Below the pieces are notes generated by a model, which was not told where the DNA came from, searched no databases, and was given only the letters and a program-made list of their open reading frames with translations. A program made the translations under genes and the position numbers. From Thermoplasmatota archaeon (GTDB lineage: Archaea > Thermoplasmatota > Thermoplasmata > Thermoplasmatales > Thermoplasmataceae), in the NCBI GenBank assembly GCA_023484105.1, contig JAMDBD010000003.1, forward strand, positions 1 through 57,643: DNA of 57,643 nucleotides. Direction: 5' to 3'. Shown one piece after another: positions 41,089 to 50,530 of this stretch; position 1 is the first letter of the stretch; every line of letters begins with the position of its first letter.

Positions 41089-42321
41089 TCAGGTACCTTC
41101 CTCCCAGCTATTCATATAGGCATACTGTTTTTCTGTAAGTCTGTCAATCTCTATGCCGAGTGAGGAGAGCTTTATACCGGCAACATGAAGATCTATCTCC
41201 TCTGGAACGGGGTATAACTTCCTGTCCAGCTTCTCCCTGTTTTTTATTATGTACTCTGCAACTAAAGCCTGGATGGCGAAACTCATATCCATTATTTCAA
41301 CAGGGTGACCCTGCCCAGATGCCAGGTTCACCAGCCTGCCATCTGAAATCAGATCGACAAAATTTCCATTTTCCAGGGTGTAACGCCTCACATTCCTCCT
41401 GACATCCTCCCTGCTGATAGATCTGGATTCGAGTTCAGCGACCTGGATCTCGTTGTCAAAGTGTCCAGCATTCGCCAGCACCAAGCCAGGTTTGGCAGTC
41501 AGCAGGTCACTGTATGTGATCACATCCTTCATCCCGGTTGCGGTGACCACAAAATCAGCGTTTTTCAGGGCGTCTCTAATTCTGGAAACATAAAACCCGT
41601 CCATTGCAGCTTCCACAGCTTTTCTTGGGTCCACTTCTGTAACTGTTACCAGTGCTCCCATGCCGCGCAATCTTGAGGCAATACCCTTGCCGCAGAATCC
41701 GTAGCCGGCAACAACTGCACTTTTTCCAGCAAATAGAAGGTTGGTTGAAACCATGAGCCCCTCCAGTGCACTCTGGCCCGTTCCGTACCTGTTATCAAAG
41801 AAGTGTTTCATCACAGCATCATTGACGTCGAACATTGGAAATCTCAATATTCCAGATTTTTCCATGGCCCTGAGTCTGTTGACCCCTGTGGTGGTCTCCT
41901 CATTTCCCCCTATGACGTTCGCGGCCTCCTCAGATCTTTCCTTATGCAGCATTCTGGTAAGATCACCACCGTCGTCGATGATCAACTGCGGTCTGGTGTC
42001 CAGCACACTGTTCAGATTGTTGTAGTATTCTTCTCTGCTCTCACCTCTTCTCCCATGAACGTCTATCGCATAAGTCTCCCTCAAAGCTGCTATGACTTCA
42101 TCGTCAGATGACAGTGGATTACAGGATGAAAGGGAAACGGTTGCCCCTCCCTGTTTAAGCAGAACAGCAAGAACACCAGTCTTTGCTTCCACGTGAAGGG
42201 CCATTCCTATCCGTATTCCACGAAATGGCTGTTCTTTAACAAAGCGTTTCCTGATCTCAGCAATGACGGGCATATGGCTCTCTGCCCATCTCAATTTTCT
42301 CAAACCATCGACAGTTCCCAT
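41089..42321 (-). CDS. ahcY: Adenosylhomocysteinase
   Basis: 410 residues. Conserved parts are MPVIAEIRKRF, GMALHVEAKTGVLAVLLKQGGA, LIIDDGGDLTRMLH, EETTTGVNRLRAM, the catalytic NDAVMKHFFDNRYGTGQSA and the NAD loop VVAGYGFCGKGIA, ending in HPVEIMDMSFAIQAL. It hydrolyses S-adenosylhomocysteine to adenosine and homocysteine, relieving product inhibition of the methyltransferases, several of which are in this window. It starts 5 bases after the arfC stop and probably shares its transcript. Confidence 0.95.
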   Translation of the reverse strand: MGTVDGLRKLRWAESHMPVIAEIRKRFVKEQPFRGIRIGMALHVEAKTGVLAVLLKQGGATVSLSSCNPLSSDDEVIAALRETYAIDVHGRRGESREEYYNNLNSVLDTRPQLIIDDGGDLTRMLHKERSEEAANVIGGNEETTTGVNRLRAMEKSGILRFPMFDVNDAVMKHFFDNRYGTGQSALEGLMVSTNLLFAGKSAVVAGYGFCGKGIASRLRGMGALVTVTEVDPRKAVEAAMDGFYVSRIRDALKNADFVVTATGMKDVITYSDLLTAKPGLVLANAGHFDNEIQVAELESRSISREDVRRNVRRYTLENGNFVDLISDGRLVNLASGQGHPVEIMDMSFAIQALVAEYIIKNREKLDRKLYPVPEEIDLHVAGIKLSSLGIEIDRLTEKQYAYMNSWEEGT

Positions 42322-42326
42322 ATTTT

Positions 42327-42938
42327 TCAGAGAAGACTATCCCGGTTTAATTTAATAAGTATTCCATCGCCCAAAGTACTGACAAAACTGTATGCCAGTC
42401 TCCTCTCCTTTTCATACATGAAGAGGGGAACACCGCCCTCAGGTATGATAATATTTCCGATGAAAATAAAGAAACGGTCGTAAACTCCAGCCTCAAGGAA
42501 TTGCCGTATCACATTTGGTCCCCCCTCAACAAGCAGATTCCTCACTCCTCTGGCGTAAAGATCTGAAAGGATGTTCTTCACCGTGAGTTTTTCATCAGGC
42601 AATGTTACGAGAACACAGTTTTCAAGCCTCCTGGATGTTTCTGCTGTATACACCAGGGTTGTGGAAGTGCCATCAAGAACTCTTGAGGACTGGGAGATCC
42701 TCAACCTTCTGTCCAGAATAACTCTCAAAGGCTTCTTGCCTCCATGGTTTCTGACAGAAAGCTCCGGATTGTCCAGCATAACGGTGTTGGCACCAACAAG
42801 TATGGCATCCGAGGTAGCCCTGAGTCCGTCCACTCTCTCAAGATCCTCGGAGTTTGAAATGATCACCCTTTTTCCCTCAGGGCCAGCCACGAATCCATTG
42901 AGACTCTGGGCGACATTTATAGTAACGACCGGAAACAT
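42327..42938 (-). CDS. arfC: 2,5-diamino-6-ribosylamino-pyrimidinone 5'-phosphate reductase (riboflavin pathway)
   Basis: 203 residues from ATG 42938 of the RibD-C/dihydrofolate-reductase-like fold. Signatures are TINVAQSLNGFVAG, SDAILVGANTVMLDNPELSVR, PLRVILDRRLRI, and LLVEGGPNVIRQFLEAGVYDRFFIFI. It reduces the ribosyl side chain in archaeal riboflavin synthesis. The deaminase domain of bacterial RibD is absent, as expected in archaea. A TATA-like box 26 bases before the ATG points to a leaderless transcript shared with ahcY. Confidence 0.88.
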   Translation of the reverse strand: MFPVVTINVAQSLNGFVAGPEGKRVIISNSEDLERVDGLRATSDAILVGANTVMLDNPELSVRNHGGKKPLRVILDRRLRISQSSRVLDGTSTTLVYTAETSRRLENCVLVTLPDEKLTVKNILSDLYARGVRNLLVEGGPNVIRQFLEAGVYDRFFIFIGNIIIPEGGVPLFMYEKERRLAYSFVSTLGDGILIKLNRDSLL

Positions 42939-42957
42939 CAACCTTTTAGGTTTGAAT

Positions 42958-42968
42958 GCAATTTAAAA
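42958..42968 (-). promoter_or_regulatory. Putative TATA box for the arfC-ahcY transcript
   Basis: Minus-strand AGTTTTAAATT centred about 26 bases before ATG 42938. It lies back-to-back with a second A/T box at 43001-43009 facing Hel308. Confidence 0.5.
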
Positions 42969-43000
42969 CTATTGCATTAAAAGGAAGGTTTTTCGGAACA

Positions 43001-43009
43001 ATATTTAAT
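43001..43009 (+). promoter_or_regulatory. Putative TATA box for the Hel308 operon
   Basis: ATATTTAAT, about 60 bases before ATG 43066 but only about 31 before an in-frame ATT at 43036. The spacing leaves the Hel308 start open (see findings). Confidence 0.4.
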
Positions 43010-43065
43010 CAGAGTTACACTCTACTAACTTCATTGCGGAAAAGATCAGGGATTATTTACATTCA

Positions 43066-45120
43066 ATGGGGCTGGTAAGTGTGGACTCCGAAAAGGTGTT
43101 TGAGGATGAGGCCGTCGAAAAGGCGCTGGGAATAGACGGCATCCGCCTCTATGCACATCAGTCTGAAGCCATTTCGGCATTCCGGAACGGTGAAAATGTG
43201 ATTGTGTCCGCGCCTACAGCAGCAGGAAAAACGCTGATAGCAAAGGTCGCAATTGCCGACACATTTCTTCAGGGGCGCAAATCAATCTACATAGTTCCTC
43301 TTCGCGCACTGGCTTCAGAGATATATGGCGGGCTGAGACAGATGTCCCTGCTGGGGGCAAGGGTCGGCATCGCAACAGGTGATTTCGATGAAGGTTACTA
43401 CCGGCTCTCAAGGTTTGACGTACTGGTTATGACTTCGGAAAAGGCAGATTCCCTTCTTCATCATGACCCTGCTTTTGTGGAGGAGATAGGACTAATAGTG
43501 GCAGACGAACTGCATCTCATAGGTGATCCTCAGAGAGGGTCCAGACTGGAGGTCTTTCTGACAGCGGCAAGGGAGCTGAACAGAGATGTCAGATTTCTCG
43601 GGCTTTCAGCAACCATATCAAACGCAAGGTCTCTCTGTGACTGGCTTGGATGCAGGCTTATCAGTAGCAGTTTCAGACCAGTTCCGGTGGAATCGTTCGT
43701 AATCTATAGGAACCGCATCATTTCAGGTGAATACTCGGAAAAAATAGACGGCTCGGATCCAGTTACCTTTATCTCCAGAAAGCTGATAGATGATGGCGGG
43801 CAGGTGCTGATATTCAGAAATTCAAGGAGGAGGGCTGAGGAGACCGCAGTACAGCTTGCAGATTCTCTCAGGATCACAGGGCAGGAAATAAAAATAGAGG
43901 AAGACGAAAGCACACAGAAAAACTCCCTGCTGTCAGATCTGATCGCCAGGGGAACTGCATTCCACCATGCCGGGCTTTCAAATGAGCAGAGGCAGACTGT
44001 TGAGGAGCTGTTCAGAGGCGGTAAACTGAAGGTGATATGTGCAACTCCTACCCTTGCAGCAGGGGTCAACCTTCCAGCAAGGGGGGTGATTCTCAGGGAT
44101 CTCACAAGATTCACAGATGGAATGAGCCAGTTCATCCCGATAATGGAGGCAAAGCAGATGATGGGAAGGGCTGGCCGCCCAGATTACGACAGCAAAGGCT
44201 ACTGTTATCTGTGGGCATCATCGGATCAGTCGCTTAGAATGGCGCAGGAATATATTTCTGGAGAACCCGAGCCTGTAACATCATCATTATCAGAACCAAG
44301 GCTTCTGAGATTCAACGATCTGGCATTAATATCGTCAGGGATAGTTGGTACCATTGATGAACTCCTGAAATTCTATTCGAGCACGTTCATGGGATATTCC
44401 GGAGAAATGCCGGAAAACAGCGACATAGAAGATGGCGTTGAATATCTCTTAAAAAATGGATTTATTTCTGAATCTTATGGCCGTTACAGGGCAACAGAGT
44501 TTGGAAGGAAGGTCTCCAACCTGTACATCGATCCGGAAAGCGCCCTCATAATGAGGAACTTTCTTCTGGATCAGTACAGTGTCTCAGGTGCCATTTACTG
44601 CATATGCAGCACACCTGATATGCCTGAGATCAGCTTTTCATACAGGGACATGGATAATCTTTCTGATCTTCCCTTCATAGGTGATATGGAGATGAAAAAC
44701 CCTTCGGCGATGAAACTTACAGCGGTAATGATGGACTGGATAGAGGAGGTGCCGATGGATATTATAAATGAAAAGTACGGAGTAGGACCTGGTGACATTC
44801 AGAGCCGTGTTTCAACAGCTGAATGGCTTCTACACAGCCTGTCAGAACTTGCAACGATATACAGGAAGCAGGTGAAGGCTGATATTGAAGGCCTTGCCAT
44901 CAGAATCAGGGCAGGAGTAAAGGCTGAATTGATTGATCTGCTCAGGATCAGGGAGGTCGGTAGGGTGAGGGCAAGGAGGCTTTACAGCGCCGGCTACAGG
45001 ACAGTCAGGAGCATTGCAGAGGCAAACGTGCCGGACATATCCAGGCTCAGAGGCTTTTCGGCAAAGCTCGCCCAGACGATTATAAGAAACGCAGGAATGA
45101 TTGAGGTTGATTCACGCTAA
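43066..45120 (+). CDS. hel308: ATP-dependent DNA helicase Hel308
   Basis: 684 residues from ATG 43066. Superfamily 2 motifs: Q-motif region LYAHQSEAI, motif I SAPTAAGKT (residues 48-56), VPLRALASE, motif II ADELHLIGD, motif III LGLSATISN, FHHAGLSNEQR, ATPTLAAGVNLPA and motif VI QMMGRAGRP. A winged-helix and ratchet domain follow, with the helix-hairpin-helix LLRIREVGRVRARRLYSAGY near the end. The helicase acts at stalled replication forks. It lacks the last ~20-40 residues of some homologues, and its N-terminus may begin ten codons earlier. Confidence 0.93.
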   Translation: MGLVSVDSEKVFEDEAVEKALGIDGIRLYAHQSEAISAFRNGENVIVSAPTAAGKTLIAKVAIADTFLQGRKSIYIVPLRALASEIYGGLRQMSLLGARVGIATGDFDEGYYRLSRFDVLVMTSEKADSLLHHDPAFVEEIGLIVADELHLIGDPQRGSRLEVFLTAARELNRDVRFLGLSATISNARSLCDWLGCRLISSSFRPVPVESFVIYRNRIISGEYSEKIDGSDPVTFISRKLIDDGGQVLIFRNSRRRAEETAVQLADSLRITGQEIKIEEDESTQKNSLLSDLIARGTAFHHAGLSNEQRQTVEELFRGGKLKVICATPTLAAGVNLPARGVILRDLTRFTDGMSQFIPIMEAKQMMGRAGRPDYDSKGYCYLWASSDQSLRMAQEYISGEPEPVTSSLSEPRLLRFNDLALISSGIVGTIDELLKFYSSTFMGYSGEMPENSDIEDGVEYLLKNGFISESYGRYRATEFGRKVSNLYIDPESALIMRNFLLDQYSVSGAIYCICSTPDMPEISFSYRDMDNLSDLPFIGDMEMKNPSAMKLTAVMMDWIEEVPMDIINEKYGVGPGDIQSRVSTAEWLLHSLSELATIYRKQVKADIEGLAIRIRAGVKAELIDLLRIREVGRVRARRLYSAGYRTVRSIAEANVPDISRLRGFSAKLAQTIIRNAGMIEVDSR

Positions 45121-46057
45121 GGTGCCGAAAGAAAAGGGCGAAACGGCCCTGAAGGATCTCAAGAGGATGGGGCTTTTTTGCCCGGAATACAGAATACTAC
45201 ACAGCAACGGTTCGATCCTGATCCCGGTATCGTCCCCTGCTAACAGGCTTCCAGATTACATGGAGACCGTTGATGTGATTCCCGAACCGAGAAGGGAGAA
45301 AAATTATCCCAGGAAGCACAGCGGTTCATTCGACGTTATAGGCAGCATAGCGGTGATTAAGGTAAAATCCATGGAAAGGGCTGTTCAGATTTCAGAATCC
45401 ATATACGGGAGCAACAGGGCGATAACATCGGTATACTATGCAGGTAGCGTTGGCAGTGATTTCAGGACACGACATCTCACGCTGCTGGCTGGAAAAGAGG
45501 GAACAGTTACCGTTCACAGGGAGAATGGGATGAGGTTCAAAGTGGACATATCCAGGGTCTACTTTTCCCCAAGGCTGGCCACCGAAAGAAGCATTGTGGC
45601 ATCCTCCGTCCAGGACGGGGAACAAGTTCTGGATCTATTTGCGGGAGTGGGCCCTTTTTCAATAACAATTGCGGAAAAGAGTAAGTGCACTGTAGATGCG
45701 GTTGACATAAATCCTGCGGCAGTGGAACTCATGAAAGAAAACATATCAATGAACAGGCTAAGAGGAGAAGTTAGACCATTTCTGTCAGATGCGGCAGATT
45801 TTCTCTCCCGGTCTTCTCAGAAATATGATAGAATAATAATGAATCTGCCAATGGAATCTGAAAAGTTTCTGAACAGTGCAACTGATCACCTTAAGGATGG
45901 AGGGATTATGCACTATTATGTGATAGCCGATCTGGCAGGGCTGGTTGACACCATGAAATCCCTTAATGACGCCGGTCTGATTCTCATTAACAAGAGAATA
46001 GTGCATGGTTATTCAAGGGAGAAAAACATGTATTCCCTCACACTCAGGAGGATTTAA
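45101..46057 (+). CDS. tRNA (guanine37-N1)-methyltransferase, Trm5 family
   Basis: 318 residues from TTG 45101 (TTG 45107 is equally possible), overlapping the end of hel308. The family N-terminus HAKVPKEKGETALKDLKRMG is followed by YYAGSVGSDFRTRHLTLLAGKEG, FKVDISRVYFSPRLATER, the SAM motif LDLFAGVGPFSI, AVDINPAAVELMKENI and the catalytic IMNLPME. It methylates G37 next to the anticodon to hold the reading frame. Archaea have Trm5a, b and c types; the short N-terminus does not settle which, and a Taw2-like aminocarboxypropyl transferase is a weaker alternative. Confidence 0.85.
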   Translation: MRLIHAKVPKEKGETALKDLKRMGLFCPEYRILHSNGSILIPVSSPANRLPDYMETVDVIPEPRREKNYPRKHSGSFDVIGSIAVIKVKSMERAVQISESIYGSNRAITSVYYAGSVGSDFRTRHLTLLAGKEGTVTVHRENGMRFKVDISRVYFSPRLATERSIVASSVQDGEQVLDLFAGVGPFSITIAEKSKCTVDAVDINPAAVELMKENISMNRLRGEVRPFLSDAADFLSRSSQKYDRIIMNLPMESEKFLNSATDHLKDGGIMHYYVIADLAGLVDTMKSLNDAGLILINKRIVHGYSREKNMYSLTLRRI

Positions 46058-46836
46058 TGGCAAGCATAGGCGAAAAGCTCGGGGATATTGCGCTTGAAGT
46101 CTATGAAAAGATACTCATGGACGAGGTGATGAAAAACCCGCGACCATCGCACATTGCCATAATAACCGATGGTAACAGGAGATACGCAAAGGGGGAAGGA
46201 CTTCCAGAATATCTGGGCCACGTGAAAGGCAAGGAAAAGCTTGAGGAGGTTCTGGAATGGTGCAGGGAACTTGGCATAAATATTGTTACTGTTTATGCAT
46301 TTTCTACTGAGAACTTTTCCAGGAAGAAGGAGGAGATTGATTTTCTCTTTGATCTTATTGAGCGTGCCCTGTTCGAGATGCTTGAGGACAAGAGGATATA
46401 CGAGAATCAGATTAATGTGAAAGTGATAGGTCGTATAGATGTCCTTCCGAAAACACTTAGGGACGTTATAAAGAAGGTGGAAGAAAAAACCAGGGATTTT
46501 GATAAGTTCAGGCTTAACCTCGCCATAGGCTATGGGGGCAGATCGGAGATAGTGGATGCTGTGAGAAATATCGCAATCAGAGTCAAGAACGGAACCATGG
46601 ATGTTAAAGATATCAATGAGGAGACTTTCAGGGATTTCCTGTATGATGGAAATCTCCCTGATCCGGATCTGGTGTTCAGAACAAGCGGTGAGGAGAGGGT
46701 CTCCAATTTCCTCCTGTGGCAGTCAGCCTATTCTGAACTCTATTTCTGCGAGGTCAACTGGCCTGAGCTTAGAAAGATAGATCTTCTGCGCGCCATACAG
46801 AATTACCAGCACAGAAAGAGGAGATATGGTCACTGA
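46057..46836 (+). CDS. uppS: Cis-prenyltransferase (undecaprenyl/dolichyl diphosphate synthase)
   Basis: 259 residues. The catalytic aspartate is in AIITDGNRRYAKG; other conserved parts are GHVKGKEKLEEVLEWC, YAFSTENFSRKKEEIDFLFDL, the RLNLAIGYGGRSEI strand and LPDPDLVFRTSGEERVSNFLLWQSAYSELYF. It builds the long polyprenyl lipid used as glycan carrier in N-glycosylation. ATG 46057 overlaps the previous stop in TAATG. It fits the several glycosyltransferases and the glycosylated surface protein in this window. Confidence 0.95.
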   Translation: MASIGEKLGDIALEVYEKILMDEVMKNPRPSHIAIITDGNRRYAKGEGLPEYLGHVKGKEKLEEVLEWCRELGINIVTVYAFSTENFSRKKEEIDFLFDLIERALFEMLEDKRIYENQINVKVIGRIDVLPKTLRDVIKKVEEKTRDFDKFRLNLAIGYGGRSEIVDAVRNIAIRVKNGTMDVKDINEETFRDFLYDGNLPDPDLVFRTSGEERVSNFLLWQSAYSELYFCEVNWPELRKIDLLRAIQNYQHRKRRYGH

Positions 46837-48116
46837 TGATAATAGGGATAGACGACACCGATTCACCATACGGAGGATGTACCACTTATCTCCTTACGCG
46901 GATAATAGAGGAATCAGGACTGGATCTCATAGGCTTTCCCAGGCTCGTCAGACTGAATCCCAACGTGGCTTACTGCACACGTGGAAACGCCGCCCTGTCG
47001 GCCACGCTTGGACATGGGCGTGGAAAGCCTTCCGTTATTGGGAGGCTTGGCAGTGCAGATCTGGAATCGTATCCTGAGGGTGAAGATTCAGGAGATATGC
47101 TCAAGCTAATGAGTCTGGCTGAAGAGATGGTAATGGCTTACAGGGAAGACGATCCAAATACCAACCCTGGAATAGTAGTCACAAGGGAAAGGCTTCCTGG
47201 AAGCCTCTACAGAAAGGCTGTATCATCCTTTGTGAGCAGAGAGGAGGTTGAGGAGATTCTCAGGCAGTACAGTGCTGCGTACACTGTAATGGGAAACGGC
47301 AGAGGCCTTATAGGGGCTTCAGCAGCAGTTTCGTGGCCTGAGGAAAGATGCACGTATGAGCTGATATCCTATTCACACCCCTATGCTGAGATAGATAGGG
47401 CAGTTAAAACTAAAATATCCATCAGTGTTGAAGAAACGGGTTTCACATTCGACAGCTATGATGCCGAGAGCGGAAGATCATGCATGTTCCCTGCAAGCAG
47501 GACCCCAGTCGTGTTTGGCATTCGTGGGAGATCATGGCGTGATCTGCTCGATCTGAAGAGGAAAAGAATAGATCCTGAAGGACTTACAGAGGAAAGATTC
47601 GTTGTGTTCAGGACTAACCAGGCTACAGATGATCACATAATAGGTGATCCTGAAAACATTCTGGAAGGGCATTCTTACGCAATTTCAGGATTCATAACAA
47701 GCGATCCCTGGGTGATACCCGGGGGACATTACTTTGCCTGGATGGAAGGCCGCCCTGGAAGGGTCAAGCTGGCCGCATTTGAGCCAACAAAAGGGTTCAG
47801 AAACACATTCAGGAATCTCAGACCAGGAGATTTTGTCACGGCATACGGGTCATTCAACTCCGGATCATTGCATCTTGAAAAACTTGAAATCATCAGCACA
47901 TCCGTGCTGTATCGCAGACAGAATCCACTGTGCAGTAGATGCAGAGTTCGGGCAGAGAATCGCGGACGCTCATTTTTCAAATGCCCCTCATGCGGAACCA
48001 GATACGACCTTCCGGAATATGTCAGAATCGGCAGGAATGTTGATCCGGGCCGATATGACGTACCTTCCGGATCTAGAAGGCATCTGACGAAGCCGTTTTA
48101 TCTGAGTAGGGATTAG
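46836..48116 (+). CDS. tiaS: tRNA(Ile2) 2-agmatinylcytidine synthetase
   Basis: 426 residues. Begins MIIGIDDTDSPYGGCTTYLL, the kinase-like DDTDS motif of TiaS (residues 6-10). It continues with NPNVAYCTRGNAAL, GNGRGLIGASAAVSWPEERCTYELISY and an OB-fold (YAISGFITSDPWVIPGGHYFAWM). A C-terminal zinc ribbon has CSRC and CPSC pairs. It attaches agmatine to C34 of tRNA-Ile(CAU), which is essential for reading AUA in archaea. The start overlaps the uppS stop by one base (TGATG). Confidence 0.95.
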   Translation: MIIGIDDTDSPYGGCTTYLLTRIIEESGLDLIGFPRLVRLNPNVAYCTRGNAALSATLGHGRGKPSVIGRLGSADLESYPEGEDSGDMLKLMSLAEEMVMAYREDDPNTNPGIVVTRERLPGSLYRKAVSSFVSREEVEEILRQYSAAYTVMGNGRGLIGASAAVSWPEERCTYELISYSHPYAEIDRAVKTKISISVEETGFTFDSYDAESGRSCMFPASRTPVVFGIRGRSWRDLLDLKRKRIDPEGLTEERFVVFRTNQATDDHIIGDPENILEGHSYAISGFITSDPWVIPGGHYFAWMEGRPGRVKLAAFEPTKGFRNTFRNLRPGDFVTAYGSFNSGSLHLEKLEIISTSVLYRRQNPLCSRCRVRAENRGRSFFKCPSCGTRYDLPEYVRIGRNVDPGRYDVPSGSRRHLTKPFYLSRD

Positions 48117-48127
48117 GGAAGGGAGAG

Positions 48128-48577
48128 TTGATCGCAATATCCGGTGTTCCGGCATCTGGAAAGACGTATCTGTGTGAAAGACTGGTGAGATCAGGGTTCA
48201 GGTGTATATCTCTGTCAGATCTACCGGAATTCAGGGCAGTTGCTCATGATGGCACTGTTGATCCGGAAGATCTTGCCGGCATAGTTCCGGAAACTGAATT
48301 CATCGAATCCCACCTATCACATCTAATGAATGTTGACGCGGTTCTGATACTGGAGGCAGACGAGAATACACTGGTCCTGAGAATGAAATCAAGAGGCTAT
48401 TCTGATGCAAAGATACAGGAAAATGTAGATGCACAGAGATGCGGAGCCATATATTATGAAGCACTGGAAAGGCTCCCGGCAAACAGGATAAGGGTGATCA
48501 GATCAGACATTCATTCCACAGATCCGCTTAAGGAGGCGGTCGAACTCCTGGAGAGATTCGGGCATGAAGATAGATGA
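48128..48577 (+). CDS. AK6/Fap7-type nucleoside monophosphate kinase
   Basis: 149 residues from TTG 48128, with GGGAGAG just upstream. The P-loop is GVPASGKTYL near residue 6; VDAVLILEADENTLVLRMKSRGYSDAKIQENVDAQRCGAIYYEA matches the AK6/Fap7 signature, including the ExxDAQ-like helix. In eukaryotes Fap7 acts in small-subunit maturation with Rps14; archaeal versions bind aS11. It probably has adenylate or broad NMP kinase activity. The end overlaps the next gene by 14 bases. Confidence 0.85.
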   Translation: MIAISGVPASGKTYLCERLVRSGFRCISLSDLPEFRAVAHDGTVDPEDLAGIVPETEFIESHLSHLMNVDAVLILEADENTLVLRMKSRGYSDAKIQENVDAQRCGAIYYEALERLPANRIRVIRSDIHSTDPLKEAVELLERFGHEDR

Positions 48578-49157
48578 GAGGCCCGGGTCGGGTCTGGCGG
48601 AACTCATATCAAAGCCGTTTTACTCGCTCTCCCCGAATCTCATAAGCCTTGTATCCATAGTATTTGCGGCTCTTGCGGGCTATCTGTATTTTGAAGGGCA
48701 GATTCTTCTATTTGCAATAGCCGTTATTATTTCGGCAGGAATGGATGCCATTGACGGCCAGGTTGCAAGACATACCGGGAAAGCATCGAAAAAGGGGGAT
48801 CTTATAGATCATGTCCTTGATAGATACTCTGACATATTCATCATACTTGGGATAGCGCTGAGTGCCTATGGAAATATCTTTCTTGGCATGCTTGCGATGG
48901 AGGGGATCCTTATGACAAGTTACATGGGGACACAGGCACAGGCTCTTTCAGCTGTCAGGGATTATGGCGGTGTGGCCGGAAGAGCAAACCGGCTTTTGAT
49001 TCTTATAGTTCTTGGCCCACTGCAGTTTCTTGTCCGGGCATCCTTCATCTATGCAGGCACAGTAATCAACGTGACAAACGCCACTCTGATCCTTTTCTTT
49101 ATCCTTGGTAATGCCACAGCACTCTACAGATTCTCAAGGCTTTACCATAGCCTGTGA
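48564..49157 (+). CDS. CDP-alcohol phosphatidyltransferase family (archaetidyl lipid synthase)
   Basis: 197 residues with about six membrane helices. The family motif D-x2-D-G-x2-A-R-x8-G-x3-D-x3-D is complete: Asp61, Asp64-Gly65, Ala68-Arg69, Gly78, Asp82 and Asp86 (MDAIDGQVARHTG and KKGDLIDHVLDRYSD). The enzyme joins a CDP-lipid to a polar head group. In Thermoplasmatales the best candidate is archaetidylinositol-phosphate synthase, but archaetidylglycerol- or serine-specific versions look alike. Last gene of the plus-strand block; the next gene is convergent. Confidence 0.88.
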   Translation: MKIDERPGSGLAELISKPFYSLSPNLISLVSIVFAALAGYLYFEGQILLFAIAVIISAGMDAIDGQVARHTGKASKKGDLIDHVLDRYSDIFIILGIALSAYGNIFLGMLAMEGILMTSYMGTQAQALSAVRDYGGVAGRANRLLILIVLGPLQFLVRASFIYAGTVINVTNATLILFFILGNATALYRFSRLYHSL

Positions 49158-49160
49158 TTT

Positions 49161-50510
49161 CTATCCTGCAATGATTTTACGGTATTTCTTGAGAAGCCTC
49201 TCGGCAACATCACTGATTCTTGAACTGGTGTAAATCCTGATTATAGGTTCTGTTCCCGATGGTCTGATGAGGGCCCACCCATCCTTTTCAAAAATCTTCA
49301 GGCCGTCAGTCCTGTCAATTTTCACAATGCCTGAAGCACTTTCCAATCTGCTGGAAATAACGTTCCAGTCCGCCTTACGTTCAACACTCTCCTTGATGGT
49401 TGTGTAATGCGGTATTTCAGATATTAGATCTGAGAGGCTCTTTCCTGAGTCATGCATGATGGATAACATCAGCGCCGCAGACATGGCTCCATCACGGCAA
49501 TACTGGTGCCTTGGATATATTATTCCTCCATTCTCCTCGCCGCCCAGCGAACCCTTAACGGTTCTAAGCGTTCTTGCCACAACCGGTGCGCCAACCACTG
49601 TGCGCACAAGGCGAATTTCTCTCTCATCACAGACATCCTGCAGCGCATCAGAAGTGCTCACAGGCGTAACAACAGTATCTCCCTTGTGACATAGGTATCT
49701 TGCAAATATTGCAAGGATGACATTACCATCGGCATAGTTTCCATTTTCATCAAAGAAAACGCATCTGTCCGCATCACCGTCATGCGCAATTCCTATATCG
49801 TAACCGCCTGCAGAAATAACTGTACGGAGATCCTTAAGATTCTCAGGTTTCGGCTCTGAATTTCTAGAGGAAAACCGCCCATCCGGATTGCAGTTCAGTG
49901 TGACAAGTCTCACCCCAGCTTCCTGAAGCATCAGAGGCGTGGTAAGATAAGAAGCTCCATTCCCGGCGTCAAAAACAACATTGTATTTTAAGTGCCTGTT
50001 TCTGAGTCCCGCCGACCCAAGCACGCTATCGGCATACGTTCTGTAATAGTCGGGTTCGTGCCACACAGTACCTGTCCCATGCCATTCAGACCTGCTGTAT
50101 GTCCCCTGCCTGTAGACTGTTTCTATGCTCATTTCTGTTTCCTTTGACGCCTCAGTCCCGTCAGGATCTATCACCTTTATTCCATTGTACTGAGGGGGGT
50201 TGTGCGAAGCAGTGATCATCACCCCAGGGATTTTATTGTCCCTGCAGTAAAGCTGGAGAGCAGGAGTTGGCAAAATTCCTATATCTACAATATTTCTGCC
50301 ACCAGATAGAATGCCGGATGAGACCAGTGAGAACACAAACGGTCCGCTTTTCCTTGTATCCCTTGCCATTGCTACAGTACTGTTCTTTCTGAAAACCTCA
50401 GATATGGAAAGTCCTATGTTGATACATAAATCCTGAGTCAGATCAAGATTGGGAACACCTCTTATTCCATTGGTTCCAAAAAGCCTGGTCTGTTTCTCAT
50501 CCGAAGCCAT
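49161..50510 (-). CDS. Phosphoglucosamine/phosphomannomutase (alpha-D-phosphohexomutase)
   Basis: 449 residues from ATG 50510 (MASDEKQTRLFGTNGIRG). The phosphoserine loop is PGVMITASHNPPQYNGIK, the metal loop DIGIAHDGDADRCVFFDENG, the sugar loop GEENGGIIYPRHQYCRDG and the phosphate loop RPSGTEPIIRIY. Substrate (glucosamine-, mannose- or glucose-phosphate) cannot be told from the sequence; archaeal GlmM is one likely choice. An ATG at 50531 would place it on the TATA box (50531-50538), so 50510 is chosen. It would feed sugar nucleotide synthesis. Confidence 0.9.
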   Translation of the reverse strand: MASDEKQTRLFGTNGIRGVPNLDLTQDLCINIGLSISEVFRKNSTVAMARDTRKSGPFVFSLVSSGILSGGRNIVDIGILPTPALQLYCRDNKIPGVMITASHNPPQYNGIKVIDPDGTEASKETEMSIETVYRQGTYSRSEWHGTGTVWHEPDYYRTYADSVLGSAGLRNRHLKYNVVFDAGNGASYLTTPLMLQEAGVRLVTLNCNPDGRFSSRNSEPKPENLKDLRTVISAGGYDIGIAHDGDADRCVFFDENGNYADGNVILAIFARYLCHKGDTVVTPVSTSDALQDVCDEREIRLVRTVVGAPVVARTLRTVKGSLGGEENGGIIYPRHQYCRDGAMSAALMLSIMHDSGKSLSDLISEIPHYTTIKESVERKADWNVISSRLESASGIVKIDRTDGLKIFEKDGWALIRPSGTEPIIRIYTSSRISDVAERLLKKYRKIIAG

Positions 50511-50530
50511 GCCCTTTAATCTCATATTCA

